Shown: positions 1 to 5,059 of the stretch, piece after piece
Numbering within the stretch: position 1 is the stretch's first letter
Layout of the letters: the number at the start of each line of letters is the position of its first letter
Assembly: GCA_003152975.1 (NCBI GenBank)
Contig: PMBP01000229.1
Location: 1 to 5,904, forward strand
DNA from: Phycisphaerales bacterium
Lineage (GTDB): Bacteria; Planctomycetota; Phycisphaerae; Sedimentisphaerales; Anaerohalosphaeraceae
Reading direction: 5' to 3'
Length of the DNA stretch: 5,904 bases
Position numbers and translations under genes: made by a program
Notes under the pieces: generated by a model
Told to the model about the DNA's origin: nothing
Database searches by the model: none
What the model saw: only the letters and a program-made list of their open reading frames with translations

Positions 1-350
1 ATCGCCTTCTTGTAGGCGTCGAATCCGATGAAGCGGCGATCGGCGGGGACATTGACCTTGGCGCCGAATTCGTCCGAAAGGGCCTTGAAGGAGCTGGCTT
101 GGCGATCCTCGAAGACATCGGCCATCGCATAGAGCTTCGTCGGCCCGGTCTCGGAGGACAGGGCCTGGCTGGCGGCGCCGGTGCCGCGGCCGCCGCAGCC
201 GATCAGGGCCACGCGGATGGTGTTGTCCTCGGCGGCATACAGGCCTGGCAGAATCGACGGCAAAACCGCCGATGCGGCAAGGACTTTTCCCCCGGTGGCG
301 AGAAAATCGCGGCGGGTTGGATTCGAGGTGGATTTGGATACCGACTTCAT
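1..350 (-). CDS. Gfo/Idh/MocA family oxidoreductase, Tat-exported (5' part only)
   Basis: The first 116 codons of a NAD(P)-dependent sugar-type oxidoreductase; the rest lies beyond base 1. The start at 350 is preceded by AGGAG with 5 nt spacing. The leader has a twin-arginine motif PTRRDFLA (residues 11-18), a hydrophobic segment and a likely signal peptidase site near LYAA (37-40). The Rossmann core follows at once: a beta strand TIRVALIG, then the dinucleotide loop GCGGRGTGAA (51-60) and an acidic ADVF strand end (77-80). VPADRRFIGFDAYKKA (101-116) matches the same region of the second oxidoreductase at 3535-4866, so the two are paralogues. The catalytic EKP motif and C-terminal domain are outside the window. 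It is the third gene of a minus-strand operon, 10 bp after the 361-1311 gene. Family and export signal are clear; the substrate is unknown. Related exported family members carry a tightly bound nucleotide across the membrane. Confidence 0.93.
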   Translation of the reverse strand, partial: MKSVSKSTSNPTRRDFLATGGKVLAASAVLPSILPGLYAAEDNTIRVALIGCGGRGTGAASQALSSETGPTKLYAMADVFEDRQASSFKALSDEFGAKVNVPADRRFIGFDAYKKA

Positions 351-360
351 AAGGGCTCCT

Positions 361-1311
361 TTATTTTTGAGGGGACACGCTTGGGCTTGGAAACTGCCTG
401 ATATATTGTGTATATCGCTCTATAATCTCGGCATCCGAGACCGATTCGGCAACAACGAAACGGGCATGGGCCTTCAGCGTCTGGCCGACCTTGAGGTCCC
501 GGCCGAGCAGCGACAGGTACAGCGAATAATGTTGCTCGCCTTCGTAAGGCATCGCAACGGCAAAGCAATCCTCCGGCGGGGCCATGACGATCACAGCCAG
601 CTTGCTTTCGGCGTCGCGGCGGACAGCCAGCGGCGCGGCCAACTGCGGGCGAATCGCCCAATCGACTGGGTTGGGCTCAATCTTCCAGCGGCCATCCTGA
701 ATCAGCGGCGCGGACTTCTCGTCGCGGGGGAACATTTGCCAGTCGCCGGCGTCTTTTTTGGCGACCAGGAATCCGGCCTTGTCCGCATACGCGGCGGGCG
801 TGGCGAAGGCCTTGTCGAAGTACGAGGCCAGGAACGACTCAAAGCCCTTCACTTCGGCCCTGGCGGTTACCGTGATCTCCACATCAATCGTCGTCGGGTT
901 CTTCCAGAGATAGATTGCCTTGAACTCGACCGGCCGATCGTCGGTCGCGGGCCAGGCGTACTCGACGGCGCCATCGGGCAGCCGCGTCGCTTTTCCGTTG
1001 GGCCAGTCCCAGGCGGCGGTGCCGTAGCGCTTATTGGCGGTAAAGACGCGGTAGAAACTCAGGATTCCAACCGAGCCATCGAGCCGTCGGCCGGTGGGGA
1101 CATGGATGACTTCCGTCAGGCCGGTGGGTTTTCCGTTGGCGTGCAGCTTGCCGCGGAGGACGGTGGTATCGAAGGTAAACTCGTTATTGTCGGCCTGATG
1201 AAAGGCCAGGGGATTAATCCTGGCGGTTGTCGGTTGAGCATCGGCGGCAAAGACAGGGGCGAACACCAATGCGAAAACCATGACCACCGGAATCATCGAA
1301 CGATTTGCCAT
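361..1311 (-). CDS. Uncharacterised exported protein, about 316 aa
   Basis: I recognise no named function. The protein has a Sec-type signal peptide: a hydrophobic run at residues 6-22 and a likely cut near VFA|ADA. The rest is mostly alternating hydrophobic/polar beta-strand-like sequence with many aromatic residues and no further membrane segment. Distinctive blocks are HVPTGRRLDG (70-79), RYGTAAWDWP (95-104), FLASYFD (160-166), WQMFPRD (191-197), NPVDWAIRP (214-222), APPEDCFAVAMP (244-255) and YLSLLGRDL (265-273). From memory, similar proteins occur beside sugar oxidoreductases in Planctomycetota. A beta-sandwich carbohydrate-binding or mutarotase-like fold is plausible but unproven. A near-ideal GGAGGT lies 3 nt before the start, inside the 12-bp gap after the SUMF1-fold gene, so the two are probably translated as one unit. 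The signal peptide and TAA stop make this frame secure against the longer antisense ORF. Confidence 0.88.
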   Translation of the reverse strand: MANRSMIPVVMVFALVFAPVFAADAQPTTARINPLAFHQADNNEFTFDTTVLRGKLHANGKPTGLTEVIHVPTGRRLDGSVGILSFYRVFTANKRYGTAAWDWPNGKATRLPDGAVEYAWPATDDRPVEFKAIYLWKNPTTIDVEITVTARAEVKGFESFLASYFDKAFATPAAYADKAGFLVAKKDAGDWQMFPRDEKSAPLIQDGRWKIEPNPVDWAIRPQLAAPLAVRRDAESKLAVIVMAPPEDCFAVAMPYEGEQHYSLYLSLLGRDLKVGQTLKAHARFVVAESVSDAEIIERYTQYIRQFPSPSVSPQK

Positions 1312-1323
1312 ACGACCTCCCGA

Positions 1324-2307
1324 CTATTTCTTTTCGGCATCCTTGGATTCGACCGTGCAGGCCACGCGGAAACCGATGATGTCCATCTGCGGCAGCCACC
1401 ACTTGCTCCGGGGAATCTGCGGGTCGTTCATGCTCCACCATTTTTCCTCGACGCCGCGCGATGCGCTCCGCAGCACATCGGGCGTGAGGTTGTAGAATCC
1501 GCCGCGGGCCGAATGCAGCTTGCCGGTCTCGGGTCCGAGGGGATTGACCAGCGGTGAACCCGTCGCGGCCTTGTAGGCATCTGGGCCGTAGAAATCGCTG
1601 ACCCACTCATAGACATTGCCGTACATGTCGTAGAGGCCCCAGGGATTGGGCTTCTTGGTCGCCACCGCGTGCGGCTCGGCGTCGGAGTTGCCCTTGAACC
1701 ACGCATACTCGCCCAACAGGGCGGGGTCGCCGCCGAAGAAATACGCGGTGGTGGTTCCCGCCCGGCAGGCATATTCCCACTCGGCCTCGGTCGGCAGGCG
1801 ATACGGTTTGCCCGTCTTCTTCGCCAGCCACTTGCAGAAGGTCGTCGCGTTGTTCCAGGTCGAGCCGATGGCCGGATGCTTTTTGTCGTAGCCCATCGTG
1901 ACATTGCCATACACCGGCGTGGGCCCCGTGACGGCATCGACGGTCTTGCCTTCAGCGGCGGCGCTGGTTGCCGCCTGGGCGGCCTCCACGCGGGCGGTAA
2001 CCATCTCATCGTAATAGGTCAGGAACAGTTCAAGCGTGGTTTCAGTGGTGCACAGATAGAAGGCGTTGATCTGGACCTGCCGCTGCGGGCCTTCGTCAGG
2101 TTTGCGTCCGGCCTCGGCGTCAGGGCTGCCCATCTGGAATTTTCCGGCGGGAATGAGAACCATCTCGAACGAAATCTTGTCGCCGCCCTTGGTGGTAATG
2201 GTCTCAGCGTATTTTTTGGCGGGGGCGTCGGCCGCAAAGGCCACACCCAGGCCAATCCCGATCACAAGAAAAACCGAAAGACCCTTCAACAATCTCGTTC
2301 TGTGCAT
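1324..2307 (-). CDS. SUMF1/formylglycine-generating-enzyme-fold exported protein, probably not a true FGE
   Basis: 327 residues with a Sec signal peptide (hydrophobic 10-25, likely cut AFA|ADA). The FGE-sulfatase (SUMF1) domain follows: entry motif MVLIPAGKFQMGS (49-61), substrate-fold motif YRLPTEAEWEYACRAGT (169-185), NPWGLYDMYGNVYEWV (221-236), ARGG (267-270) and terminal GFRVAC (312-317). Residues 101-133 are an Ala-rich insertion compared with the classical domain. True aerobic FGEs bind copper with two cysteines five residues apart, just after the RGG motif. Here that stretch reads FYNLTPDVLRSASRG with no cysteine, so sulfatase activation is unlikely, and no sulfatase gene is visible. 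A binding or scaffold role, as in other exported SUMF1-fold proteins, is more likely. The start at 2307 has GGAG with 7 nt spacing and a candidate promoter about 70 bp upstream. It is the first gene of the operon. Confidence 0.93.
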   Translation of the reverse strand: MHRTRLLKGLSVFLVIGIGLGVAFAADAPAKKYAETITTKGGDKISFEMVLIPAGKFQMGSPDAEAGRKPDEGPQRQVQINAFYLCTTETTLELFLTYYDEMVTARVEAAQAATSAAAEGKTVDAVTGPTPVYGNVTMGYDKKHPAIGSTWNNATTFCKWLAKKTGKPYRLPTEAEWEYACRAGTTTAYFFGGDPALLGEYAWFKGNSDAEPHAVATKKPNPWGLYDMYGNVYEWVSDFYGPDAYKAATGSPLVNPLGPETGKLHSARGGFYNLTPDVLRSASRGVEEKWWSMNDPQIPRSKWWLPQMDIIGFRVACTVESKDAEKK

Positions 2308-2370
2308 GCCAGCTCTCCTGCAGATTTAGGACTCTTCGATCCCGTCAACATCTTCCGACAGAACCAAACC

Positions 2371-2406
2371 ATGGGGTATTGTACCCGGATGGGCCGCTTC
2401 CTGCAA
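2371..2406 (-). promoter_or_regulatory. Sigma70-type promoter for the minus-strand operon
   Basis: Read on the minus strand, a -35 candidate TTGCAG (2406-2401) and a -10 TACAAT (2383-2378) are separated by exactly 17 nt. Transcription would begin near 2371, giving a leader of about 64 nt before the start codon at 2307. The -10 is 5/6 to consensus; the -35 is only about half. It lies in the only long intergenic gap upstream of the three-gene operon, so its position fits. The -10 sits inside a 13-bp palindrome (2374-2386). Confidence 0.5.
2374..2386. repeat. Palindrome GGGTA-TTG-TACCC over the minus-strand -10
   Basis: Two perfect 5-bp arms flank a 3-bp centre. The element covers the whole -10 hexamer of the predicted minus-strand promoter, the position expected of a repressor operator. 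The arms are short, so chance is possible; no regulator gene is in the window. Confidence 0.35.
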
Positions 2407-2442
2407 CCGGATACCCGGAATCAGACGGTTGAAGAGACGGTT
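2383..2442. repeat. Cluster of short direct repeats between divergent promoters
   Basis: Three copies of an A[AC]CCGGA[AT] octamer lie at 2383-2390 (ACCCGGAT), 2405-2412 (AACCGGAT) and 2413-2420 (ACCCGGAA); the last two abut. Next come two copies of AGACGGTT, at 2423-2430 and 2435-2442, 12 bp apart. CAACCG (2404-2409) and CGGTTG (2426-2431) are also inverted partners. The cluster sits between the two predicted promoters and overlaps the minus-strand -35. It may bind a regulator shared by both transcripts, but this rests on pattern alone. Confidence 0.3.
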
Positions 2443-2460
2443 CTCTTGCAGGATTTCAAT

Positions 2461-2489
2461 TTGACGAAAGACACAGGCCGGGCTACAAT
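2461..2489 (+). promoter_or_regulatory. Sigma70-type promoter for the TIM-barrel gene
   Basis: A -35 TTGACG (5/6 to consensus) and a -10 TACAAT (5/6) are separated by an ideal 17-nt spacer. The predicted start of transcription is near 2496, leaving a leader of about 70 nt before the ATG at 2567. This is the best-formed promoter in the window. It faces away from the minus-strand operon promoter, with about 55 bp between the two -35 boxes. Confidence 0.65.
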
Positions 2490-2503
2490 CCATCGCGTCG
2501 AAA

Positions 2504-2532
2504 GCCCCGGGGGGGCCATCGGATGGCGGGGC
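2504..2532 (+). promoter_or_regulatory. GC-rich hairpin or operator in the 5' leader of the TIM-barrel gene
   Basis: GCCATC (2515-2520) and GATGGC (2522-2527) form a perfect inverted repeat around one G. Outside it, GCCCC (2504-2508) can pair with GGGGC (2528-2532), with a six-G bulge on the left. As RNA this would be a stable stem starting about 8 nt after the predicted transcription start and ending 34 nt before the ATG, leaving the ribosome site (GAGGT, 2557-2561) free. No U-tract follows, so it does not look like a terminator. It could equally be a DNA operator. Confidence 0.35.
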
Positions 2533-2566
2533 CAAACCCAAGTCCAGGTTCAAATTGAGGTAGAAT

Positions 2567-3451
2567 ATGAAAACCGGATTCATTCGCAATGCATTGACCC
2601 GTCGTGATTTTCTGGCCGTCTCGGCCGCGTCAGTGGGAGCGCTGTCGCTGCTGGCAACAGGATGTTCGCAGGAGCAGATGGCCGCAGGAAAGAAGAAGAA
2701 AATCCCCGTCGGCCTGCAACTGTACTCGGTCCGCAAGGACGCCGAGAAAGACCTGCCCGGCGTGCTCAAGGCCGTGGCCAATATGGGCTACGAGGGCGTG
2801 GAGTTCGCCGGCTATTACAACCACAAGGCACCCGATATCCGCAAGCTGCTCGACGACAACGGCCTGGTCTGCTGTGGCACGCACACCCAGTATGACACCC
2901 TCAAGCCCGACAAGTTCGCTGAGACCATCGAGTTCAATCGCACCATCGGAAACCGTAACATCATCGTGCCCTGGCTGGATCCCAACACCAACAACACCAA
3001 AGACGCCTGGATGAAGCTGGCCAAGGAATTCAACGAACTGGCCGACAAGGTCAAATCCCACGGAATGCGGATCGGCTATCACGCGCATGCCGGCGACTTC
3101 AACAAGGTGGACGGCCAGACCCACTGGGACATGCTGTTCGGCAACACCAAGAAAGAGGTCATCATGCAGATGGATACCTGCAACGCCTCCGAGGGCGGCG
3201 GCGACCCCATCGCATGCCTGCGGAACTATCCCGGACGGGCCATCACGATTCACATCAAGGAATACTCCGCCAAGAACAAAAACGCCATCCTCGGCGAAGG
3301 CGATATCGATTGGAAGACCGTCTTTTCGCTGTGCGAGACCATCGGCGGCACCGAGTGGTACATCATTGAGGAAGAAAAGGAAGTCATCCCGCCAATGAAG
3401 GCCGTCGAGATGTGCCTGAAGAACTATAAGGTGCTCCGCACCAAGTTCTGA
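2567..3451 (+). CDS. Exported sugar phosphate isomerase/epimerase-like TIM-barrel protein
   Basis: 294 residues of the xylose-isomerase-like TIM-barrel superfamily. The leader carries a twin-arginine motif TRRDFLAV (11-18), a hydrophobic stretch and a possible lipobox LATGC with Cys33, so it may be a Tat lipoprotein; Ala at the -3 position makes the lipobox imperfect. The barrel begins at IPVGLQLYSVR (46-56), followed by GYEGVEFAGYY (74-84), GTHTQYDTL (104-112), NIIVPW (131-136), GYHAHAGDF (170-178), MQMDTCNASEGG (200-211), TIHIKEYS (227-234), GEGDIDWK (243-250) and WYIIEEEKE (264-272). By family analogy the divalent-metal site would use Asp203, His229 and Glu268, plus a residue from the HAHAGD segment. 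The start has GAGGT with 5 nt spacing. Related enzymes include epimerases, isomerases and lyases acting on 3-keto-glycosides, so the exact reaction cannot be assigned. It has its own promoter and ends at a strong terminator. Confidence 0.92.
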   Translation: MKTGFIRNALTRRDFLAVSAASVGALSLLATGCSQEQMAAGKKKKIPVGLQLYSVRKDAEKDLPGVLKAVANMGYEGVEFAGYYNHKAPDIRKLLDDNGLVCCGTHTQYDTLKPDKFAETIEFNRTIGNRNIIVPWLDPNTNNTKDAWMKLAKEFNELADKVKSHGMRIGYHAHAGDFNKVDGQTHWDMLFGNTKKEVIMQMDTCNASEGGGDPIACLRNYPGRAITIHIKEYSAKNKNAILGEGDIDWKTVFSLCETIGGTEWYIIEEEKEVIPPMKAVEMCLKNYKVLRTKF

Positions 3452-3479
3452 TCTTCGCTTTTCCAAAAATCTGCAACAA

Positions 3480-3515
3480 AAAAGGAACCCACCCCATTGC
3501 GGGCGGGTTCCTTTT
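3480..3515. terminator. Bidirectional intrinsic terminator between convergent genes
   Basis: An 11-bp perfect stem (AAAAGGAACCC, 3480-3490, with GGGTTCCTTTT, 3505-3515) is extended after one A/C mismatch by CCC/GGG and closed by a 6-nt loop. On the plus strand it ends in TTTTGTTTG. On the minus strand the six A at 3478-3483 give TTTTTT. It therefore suits both the TIM-barrel gene ending at 3451 and the oxidoreductase gene ending at 3535. Confidence 0.9.
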
Positions 3516-3534
3516 GTTTGCGCGGTGAAAACGA

Positions 3535-4866
3535 TCAGAGCAATTGCGTCTGGCCGGGGACATACACCGGATAACTACCATTGGGACCAAGCTTGCTCGG
3601 CGGCTCCATATCGTCGCGGCAATCTTCCGGCTTTGGCGGATAGAAATAGTCTGATTTATTGACCTGCTCCCAGGTGACTTCCTTGCCGGTGTAGCAGGAG
3701 AGCTGACCCATGACCGTCGTCATCGTGCTTTGCGCCATGTGGTCGCCGCTGTTGACGGCCTTGCCGGAACGGATGCCGGCAAAGAGCTTGTCGTGCTCGA
3801 TCTGGTAAGGATCGACCTGGTGCGGATCGTGGTTGTCGGATTTCCATTGCCAGGCGTTGGGACCGCTGATCCAGCAGGAGGTGATACTGGCCTTGCCCTT
3901 CGAGCCCAGGATCAGACTTGACGACTCATCGTAGCAGCCCGTGGTCGTCCGGCAAAACGCGTAGGCCCGAATCCCGTTGGGATATTCATAAACGACCGAA
4001 TGATGGTCGAAGACATCGCCGAAGATCGGGTCGGTCATCGACGAGCGGCCGCCCAGCCCATGGCATGTAATCGGCACGGCGTTCTTCATCGCCCAACTGG
4101 CCCGGTCCATGTTATGGACCAGCGACTGCGGCACGTCGTCGCCCGACAGCCAGCGGAAGTGATACTGCGTGCTGCATTGCCACTGAAGCTCCGAGAGGCC
4201 CTGCTTGCGGGGGATCACGACATAGGGCGCGCGGAGGAAGTTTTCTTCGATGGAGATGATCTCGCCGATGGCACCGTCCCAGACCCGCTTGACGGTCTCG
4301 GCGTAGCCGGGATGGTGGCGGCTGTGCAGGCCGGACATGATGCCCAGATTTTTCTGCTTGGCCAGGTCGCAGGCCTTCTGCATCAGCCTGCAGCCCATCG
4401 GATCGATGCCGTGCGGCTTTTCGACGAAGACATGCTTTCCGGCCTGGATCGCCGTGAACGCATGGATCGGATGGAACTTGGCGGCGTTGGCGATGCAGAC
4501 GACATCCGACAGCTCGATCACCTTCTTGTAGCTATCGAAACCGACAAGGCATTGGTTGTCGGGAACCTCAACCTGTTCAGCGTGTTCACCCTTGATCGCA
4601 TCCCGGGCCCCCTTGACGCGGTCCATGAAGATGTCGCACATGGCCACCAGCCGCGCACCCTTGTCGGCCGCCAAGGCCTGGGCCCCGGCACCGGTGTTAC
4701 GGCCGCCGCAGCCGATCATGCCGACCTTCAGAATGTCGCTGCCGGCGGCATAGACGCTTTGCTGTAGCGACATCGCGCCCAGAACGCCCAGCGATACCGC
4801 CGCGCCCGAGGCCTTCAAAAAATCCCGCCGCGTGGGCGACAATAATGAAGTTGAGGTAGGATTCAT
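3535..4866 (-). CDS. Gfo/Idh/MocA family oxidoreductase, Tat-exported (complete)
   Basis: 443 residues, the usual length for exported members of this NAD(P)-dependent family. The twin-arginine motif is PTRRDFLK (11-18), with a likely cut near VYA|AG (38-42). The Rossmann domain has GCGGRNTGA (52-60), ending with the EKP motif (149-151) whose lysine is the family's catalytic residue. The C-terminal domain contains VHNMDRASW (250-258), where His251 and Asp254 match the family's usual active-site HxxD pattern. The Tyr/Pro-rich tail (DYFYPPKPED, PVYVPG) is common in planctomycetal members. The frame stays open upstream to 4947, but the start at 4866 is preferred: AGGGA (4872-4876) lies 5 nt before it, and the Tat motif then falls at the normal distance from the N-terminus. 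The upstream ATGs at 4947 and 4887 lack a well-spaced ribosome site. It is a paralogue of the truncated gene at 1-350. The substrate is unknown; a sugar or glycoside is likely. Confidence 0.95.
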   Translation of the reverse strand: MNPTSTSLLSPTRRDFLKASGAAVSLGVLGAMSLQQSVYAAGSDILKVGMIGCGGRNTGAGAQALAADKGARLVAMCDIFMDRVKGARDAIKGEHAEQVEVPDNQCLVGFDSYKKVIELSDVVCIANAAKFHPIHAFTAIQAGKHVFVEKPHGIDPMGCRLMQKACDLAKQKNLGIMSGLHSRHHPGYAETVKRVWDGAIGEIISIEENFLRAPYVVIPRKQGLSELQWQCSTQYHFRWLSGDDVPQSLVHNMDRASWAMKNAVPITCHGLGGRSSMTDPIFGDVFDHHSVVYEYPNGIRAYAFCRTTTGCYDESSSLILGSKGKASITSCWISGPNAWQWKSDNHDPHQVDPYQIEHDKLFAGIRSGKAVNSGDHMAQSTMTTVMGQLSCYTGKEVTWEQVNKSDYFYPPKPEDCRDDMEPPSKLGPNGSYPVYVPGQTQLL

Positions 4867-4871
4867 AGTCT

Positions 4872-4876
4872 TCCCT
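4872..4876 (-). promoter_or_regulatory. Shine-Dalgarno that fixes the start at 4866
   Basis: On the minus strand AGGGA lies 5 nt before ATG 4866-4864. The upstream in-frame ATG at 4887 has its nearest GGAG more than 10 nt away. The choice removes 27 residues lacking signal-peptide character from the longest reading frame. Confidence 0.7.
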
Positions 4877-4930
4877 TTCCGATGCATGTTGTATGGATAC
4901 TCCTCGCCAAATCGTTTCAAAGCTTCCGAC

Positions 4931-4950
4931 GGCGTGCAGGATATCACGCC
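4931..4950. repeat. Inverted repeat GGCGTG-N8-CACGCC in the divergent region
   Basis: Two perfect 6-bp arms are separated by 8 bp, a 20-bp element shaped like the site of a dimeric helix-turn-helix regulator. It lies 65 bp upstream of the oxidoreductase start at 4866 and about 55 bp upstream of the aldo/keto reductase -10. No U-tract follows, so it is not a terminator. For the minus-strand gene I found only weak promoter pieces: TTGAAA at 4920-4915 with no good -10. Confidence 0.35.
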
Positions 4951-4978
4951 AGCGAGGGAATATCCAACGCAATTTTAG

Positions 4979-5009
4979 TTGTCTGTAGGTCAGGGGCGTT
5001 TGGTATAAT
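4979..5009 (+). promoter_or_regulatory. Extended -10 promoter for the aldo/keto reductase gene
   Basis: A perfect -10 TATAAT (5004-5009) is preceded by TGG, giving the extended -10 form TGnTATAAT. The best -35 is TTGTCT (4979-4984, 4/6) at a long 19-nt spacing, which an extended -10 can tolerate. Transcription would begin near 5016, leaving a leader of about 44 nt before the ATG at 5060. Confidence 0.65.
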
Positions 5010-5059
5010 CCCGGTTGTGGTGATGTAAAGACGATCCCTTCTGGTAAGGAACGCAAACG

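Noticed and set aside
181..1557. 458-codon plus-strand open frame
   Set aside because: It runs antisense to the 361-1311 gene and parts of both neighbours, all of which have signal peptides, ribosome sites and recognisable motifs. The frame lacks any domain and is rich in Gly and Arg, as expected from GC-biased codons read on the wrong strand.
1669..2607. 312-codon plus-strand open frame reaching into the TIM-barrel gene
   Set aside because: Antisense to the SUMF1-fold gene and overlapping the start of the TIM-barrel gene in another frame; no motif or ribosome site.
2630..3466. 278-codon minus-strand open frame
   Set aside because: Mirror of the TIM-barrel gene; composition is repetitive in Val, Gly, Leu and His and no domain is visible.
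3480..3515. Hairpin considered as a small RNA or attachment site
   Set aside because: Stem, loop and flanking T-tracts on both strands between two convergent stop codons are fully explained by a bidirectional terminator.
4000..4767. 255-codon plus-strand open frame
   Set aside because: Antisense to the complete Gfo/Idh/MocA gene; no recognisable features.
4867..4947. Extended N-terminus (27 more residues) for the complete oxidoreductase
   Set aside because: It would bury the Tat motif far from the N-terminus, and no well-placed Shine-Dalgarno precedes its ATGs, whereas the start at 4866 has one.
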